Assembly: GCF_000621445.1 (NCBI RefSeq)
Contig: NZ_KK211281.1
Span: 61,300 to 125,299, forward strand
Length of the DNA stretch: 64,000 nt
Direction of reading: 5' to 3'
DNA from: Alkalihalobacillus bogoriensis ATCC BAA-922
GTDB taxonomy: Bacteria > Bacillota > Bacilli > Bacillales > Bacillaceae_F
The notes under the pieces were generated by a model. That model searched no databases, was not told where the DNA came from, and worked only from the letters and a program-made list of their open reading frames with translations. The translations under genes and the position numbers were made by a program. Positions 17,485-26,601 of the stretch are shown piece after piece; position 1 is the stretch's first letter; the number at the start of each line of letters is the position of its first letter.

Positions 17485-18291
17485 TTGGTTGTCAGCGAAA
17501 TCAAACGACAACGAAGGCAGATCACAGATTCATGGTATGAGATTGAGCAGTTAGACAGTATGACGTATGTGTTACACGAACCAAACTATTATCAGAAGAA
17601 TAGTCAGTATTTGATCATCGGTTCAGAACGAGCGTTGTTGCTTGATTCAGGGTCTGGAAGGAGGCCAATTCTTTCTGTCGTTCAATCGATTACGAACAAA
17701 CCAGTTGTATTATTTAACTCACACACTCATTTTGATCATATTGGAAACAATCAGGAATTTGCAGAGATTGCAATGGCGGATCTTCCTATTAATAGAAAAC
17801 AGATGGTGGGAGATTATTTTGCACCGAAGTTCCGCTTAAGATTGACGCTACGTCAACGTACATTTCGTATCCATGAATGGATAAAACCTTATGATCCTAT
17901 CGATCTTGGAAACAGAAAGTTAACCGTGTTACCTTTAAAGGGGCACTCAGCCGATCACGTTGGATTGTTGGATGAGACAAATGGCTTCATATTTGCTGCA
18001 GATGCACTATATCATGGACCTCTGCTCGCCTGTTTTCCAACTGCTAATATGCACGAGTATCTTAGAAGTGCACAGCTTCTGCAGCACCTTTATGATAACC
18101 AACGCATTTATGGGAATCATTATACATATAAGACACCTATGGATGGACAGCATATTAAGCAATTGGTCGAGCTTTGCGAACAAACTCTTGACACACAGCA
18201 AAATGGGTGGAAAAAGGTCATTCCTGTTCAGAAGGTTGTCCGTGGAGAAGCAATTCTTTATGTATCTCGTTTTGCGTTAGCGACACCATAA
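17485..18291 (+). CDS. metallo-beta-lactamase-fold hydrolase
   Basis: 268 residues. The zinc motif HTHFDH (His80, His82, Asp84, His85), a later GHSADH (His154) and Asp173 in FAADAL define an MBL-fold metallo-hydrolase. Subfamily resembles glyoxalase II or hydroxyacyl-hydrolase-like proteins, but the substrate is unknown. The TTG at 17485 is preceded by AAGGAG with a 10-base gap. No secretion signal. Right after the stop, decayed DNA begins (a helix-turn-helix-like fragment and the first copy of a 400-bp duplication). Confidence 0.8.
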   Translation: MVVSEIKRQRRQITDSWYEIEQLDSMTYVLHEPNYYQKNSQYLIIGSERALLLDSGSGRRPILSVVQSITNKPVVLFNSHTHFDHIGNNQEFAEIAMADLPINRKQMVGDYFAPKFRLRLTLRQRTFRIHEWIKPYDPIDLGNRKLTVLPLKGHSADHVGLLDETNGFIFAADALYHGPLLACFPTANMHEYLRSAQLLQHLYDNQRIYGNHYTYKTPMDGQHIKQLVELCEQTLDTQQNGWKKVIPVQKVVRGEAILYVSRFALATP

Positions 18292-18378
18292 ACACTAGCC
18301 GAGAAGTTAGGTGTGAGTGACCAAACCGTTCGAAGGATGTTGGAAAAAGATCATGGTGGAGTTGAGCGGTTGTAGCAA
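18289..18378 (+). pseudogene. helix-turn-helix fragment
   Basis: One frame reads TLAEKLGVSDQTVRRMLEKD, a clear helix-turn-helix type segment, before a stop at 18376-18378. There is no start codon of its own, and the text runs out of the end of the MBL gene region into the duplicated block. It is a remnant of an unrelated regulator or recombinase. Confidence 0.4.
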
Positions 18379-18762
18379 TAGACAGCAGAAGAAATAAGTT
18401 TTTCCTAGAAATGAGTGAGCTATTACGATTTGACCGGGATGATTTCCGTGTTTGGCTCACTCCCATTCAAGAAGAATGTGATTACATTTTAACATCAAAT
18501 CACAGGCGTTTCCCTTCTGAAATCGGTTCTATTAAACGGATTCATCCGAGTGACTTTTATGAGCGACTAACGAATCCATAAAGTTTGTGTTGCGCATATG
18601 ATAATGATACTATCATGCATAAGTTTTAAGTTTACATAGTACATATACTAATGAAAATGAAAATACTTAAAAGACGACAAAATTTTTGTTGTCTTTTTGT
18701 TTTGAAGATGAGACACGCTTTCTCAGTATGGATTAATACCCTATAAAAATCGACTTATTCTA
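18355..18762 (+). repeat. ~400-bp direct duplication, copy 1
   Basis: From GGTGGAGTTGAG to CGACTTATTCTAG this block matches 19861-20265 almost base for base, with a few substitutions and small indels. It carries the 3' end of a coding sequence (WLTPIQEE..., LTSNHRRFPSEIG, ending ERLTNP and a stop at 18580-18582), which is out of frame upstream here, and the terminator AAGACGACAA/TTGTTGTCTT at about 18670-18697. Confidence 0.85.
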
Positions 18763-18861
18763 GTATTTAAGTACCAACTTTAAATGAACTTTGATTTTTC
18801 AAAGGAAAACGATGTTTAAAATTAAGGTGCAAGTTTTAGTTGTGGGAGGTTTTATTTAGTG

Positions 18862-19005
18862 ATGAAGTTTGTTGATGACTTAGTAGGAGCTATATATGAT
18901 GTTTTTAAGTTTATCATGAGGTCAATTGGTTATTTTCTTGTGGGGACGATTATTGGTGCAGTTCCAATTTATCTGATTGTTTGGATAATACGATTGTTTC
19001 AATAA
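18862..19005 (+). CDS. small single-span membrane protein
   Basis: 47 residues. A short amphipathic N-terminus, then a 22-residue hydrophobic span (FLVGTIIGAVPIYLIVWII). GGGAGG lies upstream at 18844-18849 and a GTG directly precedes the ATG. No family recognised. It lies between the two copies of the 400-bp duplication. Confidence 0.4.
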   Translation: MKFVDDLVGAIYDVFKFIMRSIGYFLVGTIIGAVPIYLIVWIIRLFQ

Positions 19006-19154
19006 TTCAACTAACGGGAGGAAAAAAGAATACCAAATAAGGCGTTTGAAAAAGCTTTAAATACTAGTTTTTAACTAAAATGTAATGTCTTATATTATAT
19101 TGTATTTGTTTTAGAATGAGTTTAGTAACAAAATAAATATTAAGAGTTGTTTTC

Positions 19155-19797
19155 ATGTTTCAAAGAGTAATTTTCAAGTATTCAATAGCTTTTGCAACAT
19201 TATTACTTACATTTATGATCTTCGGAAGTACTGTTATGGCTAACGAAGATATCTCTGATCAGGAAACACTTGAAGAACAAATTAAAGAATTGAATGAAAG
19301 ATTAGAAGCTGGTGAAGAAATTTTTATAGTAGAAAGAGAATTGAGTTTTACAGATGAGCCCGCACAAGTTGAGATTAATAGTGGGAACACACAAGTAAGT
19401 GGAGAATTTGGGATAATGTCTACAACTAGATCAGCAAATTTTAAAGCCACATTATGAAACCCTAAACCCTATGGGAATAGCTAATAGTTTCGCTCATAGA
19501 TTAAATATTGATTGGACTTATAATAGCAGCAATTCAAATATAATTAATGTTGTTCCAAGATCATTCTTAACTGGACCATTATATTATAGGACTCACGATA
19601 CAGAATCTTCTGCATTGACAGATGCCGTTCATCAAGTTGAATTGGTAGGTAGATTTCGTCCATATAATTTTGCAGTAATATCTTATCAGACTAAGTTTGT
19701 TATAAATGTTAATGGTACAGGGACACATCAAGTTGTATTTTCTAAATTACTTTTTAGGTCCTATATTCTCGTATTATGCAAATTTACCAGTAAATAG
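19155..19797 (+). pseudogene. frameshifted secreted protein of unknown family
   Basis: The first frame (19155-19457) starts with a clear signal peptide (hydrophobic FATLLLTFMIFGSTVMA) and an acidic helical segment (TLEEQIKELNERLE). The reading then shifts by one near 19440-19460, and the other frame continues with a beta-rich domain (NSFAHRLNIDWTYNSS, GPLYYRTHDTESSALTD) up to 19797. A further shift near 19740 leads into the frame fused to the duplicated block. I read it as one decayed gene for an exported protein. I recognise no family. Confidence 0.6.
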
Positions 19798-20092
19798 TTT
19801 AATCGGGCGTTATAGTGTCGAAACCATTATCAAGGAACATAGACCAATAGGAGAAATCTTGGTGGAGTTGAGTGGTTGTAGCCATCAGACAGCAGAAGAA
19901 ATAAGTTCATCCCTAGAAATGAGTGAGCCATTATCTCGAATTGACCAGGATGATTTCTGTGTTTGGCTCACTCCCATTCAAGAAGAATATGATTACATTT
20001 TAACATCAAATCACAGGCGTTTCCCTTCTGAAATCGGTTCTATTAAACGGATTCATCCGAGTGATTTTTATGAGCGACTAACGAATCCATAA
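19706..20092 (+). pseudogene. chimeric frame ending in the duplicated domain fragment
   Basis: Up to about 19800 the frame carries the tail of the broken secreted protein; from 19861 it carries the duplicated fragment (VELSGCSHQTAEEISSSLEM, VWLTPIQEEYDYILTSN, RFPSEIGSIKRIHP). The C-terminal part has the rhythm of the end of a PIN-type nuclease domain (a DyILTSN strand followed by a P-x-x-F end), but the active-site half is missing, so this is only a suggestion. No good start codon or ribosome binding site belongs to it. Confidence 0.4.
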
Positions 20093-20265
20093 GGTTTGTG
20101 TTGCGCATATGATAATGATACTATACATGCATAAGTTTTAAGTTTACATAGTACATATACTAATGAAAATACTTAAAAGACGACAAAATTTTTGTTGTCT
20201 TTTTGTTTTGAAGATGAGACACGCCAGTATGTATTAATATCCTATAAAAAATCGACTTATTTTAG
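19861..20265 (+). repeat. ~400-bp direct duplication, copy 2
   Basis: Near-identical to 18355-18762. Differences are small (for example TATCATGCAT versus TATACATGCAT, and a missing AATGAA unit), and this copy keeps the coding frame open upstream. It also holds a duplicated terminator at about 20173-20200 (AAGACGACAA/TTGTTGTCTT plus T-run). Between the two copies lie a small membrane protein gene and most of a broken secreted-protein gene. Confidence 0.85.
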
Positions 20266-20466
20266 ACTATGTATATATAAAACCGTTTGAATATTTGTTA
20301 AGTTTTAGAGAACATCATAGGGGTGATCAGTAGGTTGAAGAAAATTTAGGAATTAGTTAAAAGGGGGGGAGTTTATAACTGTAATATATAGAACTTCCTT
20401 GTTTCTTTTCGCTCCCAATTACAAAATGTTGGGTAAATAGAAAAAGGGTGTTCAAAATCGCGGGGG

Positions 20467-20814
20467 GTGTTACATATAGAACTTTTCTTTAAAATCACGA
20501 AATTCCTAATCTTGTTAATGTTTATAATTTTGAATATAGTCTCAAATACTATTATACGTGAATTTGACCTGGTTGATAACCTTTATGTCTTCTTATTGTC
20601 TATATTCTTTATTTTTGCCCTTTTTGGGGAAGACATGAAGAATAAAAAACTCTATCATTCAATTATTGTATTCGGGATAACGATACTTATCTTTTATTTG
20701 ATTGTTATTTTGAATGACAGAGAGTGGGGTTCAACAATATTTGGGATACTATTAATAAAAGTTATTTTACTTATTAATAGTATCCACACATTATTTCAAA
20801 GAAAAAAGAATTGA
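20467..20814 (+). CDS. small polytopic membrane protein
   Basis: Up to 115 residues, with four hydrophobic segments (about 10-28, 40-55, 63-83 and 90-108) and a Lys-rich C-terminus on the inside. No family recognised. The GTG at 20467 directly abuts the G-rich ribosome-binding-like run, so the true start is uncertain. A terminator follows at once, which supports expression. Confidence 0.45.
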   Translation: MLHIELFFKITKFLILLMFIILNIVSNTIIREFDLVDNLYVFLLSIFFIFALFGEDMKNKKLYHSIIVFGITILIFYLIVILNDREWGSTIFGILLIKVILLINSIHTLFQRKKN

Positions 20815-20820
20815 ATGAAT

Positions 20821-20856
20821 GTAAAAAAACGGGGGTACACACCCCTGTATTTTTAC
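20821..20856 (+). terminator. rho-independent terminator
   Basis: GTAAAAAAACGGGGGT pairs with ACCCCTGTATTTTTAC with one mismatch and a 4-base loop. The A-run and T-run on the two sides make it usable in both directions. Confidence 0.65.
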
Positions 20857-21250
20857 ATACTATAAATGTGATTTTCAATATCAATCCGTATGTATCGGCG
20901 CAAGATCATGGCATGCTGACAGCCCATTACGGGGAACGGTTATACGCCCTTGCAAAAAAATAATTGCATTCCAGTATTCATTTGGAATTAATTGACTTGA
21001 AAATGTCAACTCTTATCTCTCCAATGATTGGTTAAAGATAAATTTATTATCCCCTAGAAAAAGTTTCCAATACTAGATACTCCAGTTTTTGAAATAAGTT
21101 CAACTAAAAAGCAAGAGAATAATTTTTGGATTAACCTAATTTATCAATAAATTTGCTATGTCTCAAAAAAAAAAAACAGAGTTATAACAAGTTGTGCAAA
21201 TTTTTCAAAAAAAGATTGAAATATTATAAATTATAGTTTAACATCATTAC

Positions 21251-21264
21251 TGAAACCGCTTTCC
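21251..21264. promoter_or_regulatory. cre-like catabolite control site
   Basis: TGAAACCGCTTTCC matches the CcpA cre consensus TGWAARCGYTWNCW at all but two positions. A site here would let preferred sugars repress the beta-glucanase genes. Confidence 0.5.
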
Positions 21265-21332
21265 TTTTTACCACTAGCAAACGATGTGATATTTGCAATA
21301 CATAAGAATTAAAAATCATTTTTTTTACCCCA

Positions 21333-21352
21333 TTACTAACGCGTGTTAGTAA
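21333..21352. promoter_or_regulatory. LacI-type operator candidate
   Basis: TTACTAACGCGTGTTAGTAA is a 20-bp even palindrome centred on CG with 9 of 10 half-site positions matching, the typical geometry of LacI-family operators. The only LacI-family gene in the window is at 26602, downstream of the two glucanase genes, so it is the natural candidate to bind here. Confidence 0.6.
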
Positions 21353-21655
21353 CAATCATCGGCCATATGAAAGAACCAAACTTCTATAACGTAAATATAC
21401 TCCCAAGCACTTCTAGAAAGTAAAGAAAGACGAGCTCTCGGGGATGAAGAAATGCTGTTGTCATATGTCCTTAGTTTTCAATTACCTGCCTCTAAGAATT
21501 AGATTAATAGTCATTTCCTAACGACCTAACTACATAGGTGATTTTATTATGAAGTTGTTCAAACCTGAAATTGACGCGCGAATAATCTAAAAAGGGGGGA
21601 TGCCAAATTTATTCTGTAACATATGTAGATTAAATAAATTATTTAGGAGGTTATC

Positions 21656-24600
21656 ATGAATCTGAAAAAAATGTTTATCTTATTTCTAGCAATTATTCTT
21701 ATTAGCTCTAACTTTACTTTTATAGCTAGTGTTTCCGCTGTTGATAGTCCAGAGGTTGATAGAAGTCCAAGCCCAGAATCAGAAGGTTGGAACTTAGTTT
21801 GGTCTGACGAATTTGATGGTGACGAGATCAATATGGATAACTGGAGTTATGATGTTCCTGAAAATGGTAGATGGAATGATGAAATACAATCGTATACAGA
21901 AAATAACGCTTTTATTGAAGATGGCTCTCTTATTCTTGAAGCAAGAAAAGAAGATATTACAGAAAAAGATGGTCAAGTCTATAACTACTCTTCTGCTAAA
22001 CTTATTACTCAAGGTAAGCAAACATGGACATATGGAAGAGTCGATGTAAGAGCGAAATTACCTGAAGGACAAGGCATGTGGCCAGCGATTTGGATGATGC
22101 CCGATGATGAACCATTTTATGGGACGTGGCCAGTAAGTGGTGAAATAGATATTATGGAATTGCTAGGACATGAACCTGAGACAATCCATGGGGCTGTACA
22201 CTTTGGGAGTCCACATCAACAAATTCAAGGAACATATAAACTAAAAGACGGAACAACGTTTGCTGATGATTACAATGTTTTCAGTATAGAATGGGAACCA
22301 GGGGAAATTAGATGGTATGTGAATGATCAACATTTTCATACTGCAAATGACTGGTTCACAAAGCACCCTGACAATGCAGATCCTTATACTTATCCTGCTC
22401 CGTTTGATCAACCATTCTTTTTAATTTTGAATATTTCAGTAGGTGGAGGATGGCCTGGAAATCCAGATGAAACAACAGTATTTCCACAACAAATGGCAGT
22501 GGATTATGTGAGAGTTTACGAGAAAGATGAATATCCTGTACACGAAAAACCTGAAAGCTCAGAAGAACGTGAAGGAAGAGCACCGCTAGAAGATGGTAAC
22601 TACGTATATAATGGAAGCTTTGACAGTGATGACCCTGAAATTCAAGGAATAGTAGGGGTTTCGTATACGGATTATTGGACATTTTTACAAGATGGAGGCG
22701 GCAATGCTACTCTTGCTGTAAATGATGGAGCATTGGATGTACAAATTCAATCTGGTGGGAATGTTCAACACGGAGTTCAATTGCTTCAGTCGCCAATGCA
22801 TCTAGTTGAAGGAGCGACATATAAAGCTTCCTTTAGAGCAAAAGCTGAGAATGAAAGACCGCTTAAAGTAAAAATAGGTGGAGATGGAGATCGGAGTTGG
22901 GTTGATTATGCAGAAAAAGACCCAATCACCATTACTACTTCTTGGGAAGATTATTCGTTTGAATTTAAGATGAAGCATCCAACTGATGTTAAAGCAAGAT
23001 ATGAATTCAATATGGGTTTAAATGATAACAATATTTCACTTGATGATGTCAGATTAGAAAAAATTGCTGACCCAGATCCTGCTGATACGAAAAGAGGCCC
23101 ACTTCCAACTGGGAACTACATCTTTAATGGTACATTTGATCAAGGTGTCGATAGAATGGGGTATTGGGAGTTCAGCACAGATGAGACAGCAGATGCAACG
23201 CATTATATTGGTAGTGCAATAAATGAACGAAGATTTGAAGCATTAATTACTAATGGCGGTAACACAAGTAATTCTGTGCAGTTAACACAAAGTGGTTTCA
23301 GTTTGGAAAATGCTAGAAAATACGAGTTGACGTTTGATGCAAGTTCAGAAACTGAAAGAGAGATTCAAGTAGCTTTTATGAATTCAAATTCTGAAGTTGT
23401 TCATGAAGAAACCATTAATCTAACAACAAATACAGAAGAATATACCGTACATTTTATTATGGAAGCTGAAAATAATCATGACTCATCACTTCAATTTAAT
23501 ATGGGTGGTCATAACAGCGATGTATACATTGACAATGTATTTCTAAAGCGACACCAATCCGATCTAGAAGTGGGGAATCTTATAGAAAATGGTACGTTTG
23601 ATTCTTTAACTGGTTGGAGAAGAGAAGCCTATAGTCCTGGTGAAGCAACATTTTCTGTAGAAGATGGACAAGCAAAAGTTGCGATAAAGAATATAGGGAC
23701 GGATGATTGGAATATTCAATTATTCCAACATGGAATCAATATTGAAAAAGATGCAACTTACGAGGTTTCATTTGACGCAAAGTCAACTGTTGATCGACCA
23801 TTACGTGTTCAAATTCAACGTAATGGGGAAGAAGATAACATATGGACTGAATACTTTGACCAAACCGTATCGTTAACCGATTCATTAGAAACATACACGC
23901 ACACATTTACAATGACTGAACCTTCAGATCCATTATCTAAATTTGGTTTTGCTTTAGGGAAAGATGAGAATGGATTAACTCCAGCAGAAGCTCATAATGT
24001 ATTTATTGACAATGTGTCGGTTAAAAAGGTAGAAGGTAATACTGAAGAACCAGGCACCGAAGAACCAGGTACTGAAGATCCAGGTACTGAGGAACCGGGT
24101 ACTGAAGAACCAGGTACTGAAGATCCAAGTACAGAAGATCCAAGCAATGATAATCCAAATGAGCCAGAAGAAAGACCAATGGGTGAGCAGTTTACTGATG
24201 AATTTGATTTCCATGATGAAGAACGTTGGTCGATGGCAGGTGTTTGGACAAATGGAGATATGTTTAATACAACATGGTATCCAGAACAAGTAACGTTTGA
24301 TGATGGTAAAATGCTATTAACTCTTGACCATGACGAGAACGCTGAGGAAACGGGTATACCATACAAGTCTGGGGAGCTTCGTACAAATGATTTTTATCAG
24401 TATGGTCTGTTCGAAGTCAGTATGAAGCCTGTAAAGTCAGAGGGAACCGTATCTTCTTTCTTTACGTACACAGGGCCATGGGATTGGGATAATGATCCTT
24501 GGGATGAAATAGATATCGAGTTTTTAGGTAAGGACACATCAAGAATACAGTTTAACTATTTTACTGAGGGCGTAGGTGGTAATGAACATTATCACGATTT

Positions 24601-25075
24601 AGGTTTTGATGCATCTGAGTCATTTAACACATATGCATTTGAATGGAGAGAAGACTCTATTACTTGGTATGTGAATGGAGAAGCTGTTTATACGGCAACA
24701 GAAAACATTCCCCAAACACCACAAAAAATCATGATGAATCTATGGCCTGCAATAGGTGTAGATGGATGGACAGGTGTGTTCGATGACGCTGATATTCCAT
24801 TAGTTGCCGAATACGAATGGGTAAGGTATACACCACTAGAAGAGTTAGAGGCACCAGCAGATCCAGTAAAACCGGAAGAACCTGTAAATCCAGAAGATCC
24901 AGAAACTCCACAAGAACCTTCTGAAGATGAAGCCAGTGACGACAAAGAAAAAGATGGTGAGAAACTCCCAGTCACAGCAACGAACAACTATACAATGCTG
25001 TTAATTGGTTTCTTCATTTTACTTGCAGGCGCTCTCTACTTCACAGTAGTATCTTACCGCAAGCGTCTAGAGTAA
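21656..25075 (+). CDS. cell-wall-anchored double GH16 beta-glucanase with three CBM4/9-like modules
   Basis: 1139 residues. Order: signal peptide (1-28), GH16 laminarinase-type domain (about 42-294; catalytic GEIDIMELLG with Glu163, Asp165, Glu168), three CBM4/9-like jelly-roll modules (about 316-465, 485-635, 642-795), an EEPGTE/EDPGTE repeat linker (about 798-840), a lichenase-type GH16 domain (about 845-1062; WDEIDIEFLG), a Pro/Glu stalk, sortase motif LPVTA (1104-1108), a membrane span and RKRLE. It should hydrolyse beta-1,3- and mixed beta-1,3/1,4-glucans while held on the wall. AGGAGG precedes the ATG. LPxTA is a variant of LPxTG. The second domain is closely similar to the enzyme at 25312, suggesting gene duplication and fusion. 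Confidence 0.92.
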   Translation: MNLKKMFILFLAIILISSNFTFIASVSAVDSPEVDRSPSPESEGWNLVWSDEFDGDEINMDNWSYDVPENGRWNDEIQSYTENNAFIEDGSLILEARKEDITEKDGQVYNYSSAKLITQGKQTWTYGRVDVRAKLPEGQGMWPAIWMMPDDEPFYGTWPVSGEIDIMELLGHEPETIHGAVHFGSPHQQIQGTYKLKDGTTFADDYNVFSIEWEPGEIRWYVNDQHFHTANDWFTKHPDNADPYTYPAPFDQPFFLILNISVGGGWPGNPDETTVFPQQMAVDYVRVYEKDEYPVHEKPESSEEREGRAPLEDGNYVYNGSFDSDDPEIQGIVGVSYTDYWTFLQDGGGNATLAVNDGALDVQIQSGGNVQHGVQLLQSPMHLVEGATYKASFRAKAENERPLKVKIGGDGDRSWVDYAEKDPITITTSWEDYSFEFKMKHPTDVKARYEFNMGLNDNNISLDDVRLEKIADPDPADTKRGPLPTGNYIFNGTFDQGVDRMGYWEFSTDETADATHYIGSAINERRFEALITNGGNTSNSVQLTQSGFSLENARKYELTFDASSETEREIQVAFMNSNSEVVHEETINLTTNTEEYTVHFIMEAENNHDSSLQFNMGGHNSDVYIDNVFLKRHQSDLEVGNLIENGTFDSLTGWRREAYSPGEATFSVEDGQAKVAIKNIGTDDWNIQLFQHGINIEKDATYEVSFDAKSTVDRPLRVQIQRNGEEDNIWTEYFDQTVSLTDSLETYTHTFTMTEPSDPLSKFGFALGKDENGLTPAEAHNVFIDNVSVKKVEGNTEEPGTEEPGTEDPGTEEPGTEEPGTEDPSTEDPSNDNPNEPEERPMGEQFTDEFDFHDEERWSMAGVWTNGDMFNTTWYPEQVTFDDGKMLLTLDHDENAEETGIPYKSGELRTNDFYQYGLFEVSMKPVKSEGTVSSFFTYTGPWDWDNDPWDEIDIEFLGKDTSRIQFNYFTEGVGGNEHYHDLGFDASESFNTYAFEWREDSITWYVNGEAVYTATENIPQTPQKIMMNLWPAIGVDGWTGVFDDADIPLVAEYEWVRYTPLEELEAPADPVKPEEPVNPEDPETPQEPSEDEASDDKEKDGEKLPVTATNNYTMLLIGFFILLAGALYFTVVSYRKRLE
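24041..24150 (+). repeat. 15-bp coding repeat for a Glu-Pro-Gly-Thr linker
   Basis: Tandem 15-base units encode repeated EEPGT/EDPGT. It forms a flexible, highly acidic linker between the binding modules and the second catalytic domain. Such repeats can vary in copy number by slippage. Confidence 0.8.
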
Positions 25076-25094
25076 AACTCTAGCTACTAAAAAA

Positions 25095-25128
25095 GAGTAT
25101 CACTGATGCGTAAGTGTCAGTGATACTC
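25095..25128 (+). terminator. terminator after the large glucanase
   Basis: GAGTATCACTGA and TCAGTGATACTC form a perfect 12-bp stem with a 10-base loop, preceded by an A-run and 20 bases after the stop codon. It separates the two glucanase transcripts. Confidence 0.75.
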
Positions 25129-25311
25129 ATTCACTAAAAACACCAGAAAAATCAAATACACTTTATTTCTCTCACTCAAACCACTTTATTCTCCTATTAA
25201 CACTTTAGCATACTCAAGCACCTTCTTTAGATTTGTATACATTCACATATAGTAGGTAAAAAGATTAAATCATTATGCAAGGAAACTAATTATATTGGAG
25301 TGTGATTCATT

Positions 25312-26451
25312 ATGATGAATAGGAAAAAATGCATAATTGTACTTTTCTTGACTTTACTAATGCTATCGGTTTCTTCAGTAACCTACGCAAACAATCCGGT
25401 AACAGGAGATGGCTTGTTTGCACCTTTTAACAACCATGATGCACGCAATTGGCAAATTTCCGACGGGTGGAAAAATGATGACGTTTTCTTTGGTTCACAT
25501 TGGAGTTCAAATCGAGTTAACTTTAATGGTGGAGTGCTAGAATTATCACTACGTAGAAATGACGCGTATGCACGTCCGTATAATTATGAGAGTGGAGAGT
25601 ATACAACAAATAATTTCTATGGATATGGACTTTATGAAGTTTCAATGAAGCCAGCTAATGTATCTGGTGTTATTTCCTCATTTTTTACGTATACAGGACC
25701 ATCATACAATGGAGCACCATGGGATGAGATAGACATCGAGTTTTTAGGAAATGATACGACAAAAGTTCAGTTTAATTATTATACAAATGGTGTTGGTGGA
25801 AATGAAATCCTGTATGATTTAGGATTTGATGCTTCTCAAAGCTTTAACACATATGCATTTGATTGGCAACCAAACTATATTAGGTGGTACGTTAATGGAC
25901 AATTAGTAGCTACAGCTACAGAAAACATACCTAGTAATCCCAGTAAAATTATGATGAACATATGGAATACTTATGGAATCGATGAATGGGCTGGTCGTTA
26001 TTCTGGACAAAATGCAAATGCATATTATGAGTGGGTCCGATATACACCAACTATAGGAGGCGGACAACAACCACCAGGAGTTGCTCAAGATTTCCAATTA
26101 CGAGCATGTGATTTTTCTAATGCAAGAGGAGTTACTTCATGGAATTGTGGGGTAGGGTCCTTCCACCCTGGAAATTGGATTAAATTTGATAATATAGACT
26201 TTTCTACGGGTTATAATGCGTTTGCGGTAAGTTATGCATCCCCTCTTCAAGGAAGCTTTGATATAAGGATTGGTAGTCCGAGTGGTAGGATTATTGGTAC
26301 CGTCAATTATGGGCCGACAGGGGGCTGGTCAAGTTACGAATGGAATGGTACTCCGAATTTAGATAGTAGGGTGCGTGGAGTTCATGATGTCTATATTGTA
26401 TCTACTAGTGGTGGCGCAAATGTAAGAGAGTTTTGGTTTAAAAATGAATAG
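25312..26451 (+). CDS. secreted lichenase-type GH16 beta-glucanase with C-terminal CBM6-like module
   Basis: 379 residues. Signal peptide (about 1-26), GH16 catalytic domain (about 30-248) with WDEIDIEFLG (Glu139 nucleophile, Asp141, Glu143 acid/base by family analogy), a short GGGQQPPG linker and a CBM6-like beta-sandwich (about 258-378). The family cleaves mixed beta-1,3-1,4-glucan (lichenan, barley glucan). No wall-sorting signal, so freely secreted, unlike its anchored upstream relative. GGAGTG precedes the tandem ATG-ATG start. It has its own terminator and about 230 bases of upstream DNA for a separate promoter. Confidence 0.9.
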   Translation: MMNRKKCIIVLFLTLLMLSVSSVTYANNPVTGDGLFAPFNNHDARNWQISDGWKNDDVFFGSHWSSNRVNFNGGVLELSLRRNDAYARPYNYESGEYTTNNFYGYGLYEVSMKPANVSGVISSFFTYTGPSYNGAPWDEIDIEFLGNDTTKVQFNYYTNGVGGNEILYDLGFDASQSFNTYAFDWQPNYIRWYVNGQLVATATENIPSNPSKIMMNIWNTYGIDEWAGRYSGQNANAYYEWVRYTPTIGGGQQPPGVAQDFQLRACDFSNARGVTSWNCGVGSFHPGNWIKFDNIDFSTGYNAFAVSYASPLQGSFDIRIGSPSGRIIGTVNYGPTGGWSSYEWNGTPNLDSRVRGVHDVYIVSTSGGANVREFWFKNE

Positions 26452-26477
26452 TCTTTCAAATCATATTGTATAACAAG

Positions 26478-26523
26478 GAGGTTGTCCACAAAGGTACTGG
26501 GTCCTTTGTGACAGCCTCTTTTC
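26478..26523 (+). terminator. rho-independent terminator
   Basis: GAGGTTGTCCACAAAGG pairs with CCTTTGTGACAGCCTC (one bulge, one mismatch) and is followed by TTTTC. It ends the second glucanase transcript. Confidence 0.75.
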
Positions 26524-26601
26524 ATTGAAAAATACATAGATTGTTTCGTTAAATCGGTTTTTATATAATAGGATTAATATTAGTCATTAGGTGGGAACGT
26601 T

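Larger units (their letters stand above)
20857..21655. other. 0.8-kb gene-free leader of the glucanase locus
   Basis: No convincing gene. The stretch is AT-rich and holds a cre-like site (21251-21264), a LacI-type palindrome (21333-21352) and a 12-base A run near 21169. The glucanase ribosome binding site AGGAGG lies at 21644-21649. A long untranslated leader or distant promoter is possible. Confidence 0.6.

Noticed and set aside
18600..18630. Fur box in the duplicated block (GATAATGATACTATCAT)
   Set aside because: Only half of the motif fits and it lies downstream of a broken coding end before a terminator, not at a promoter.
23975..24366. Long minus-strand frames with Ser/Gly/Pro or Phe/Trp repeats
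   Set aside because: They are the reverse complement of the EEPGTE linker repeat in the glucanase gene and have no ribosome binding sites.
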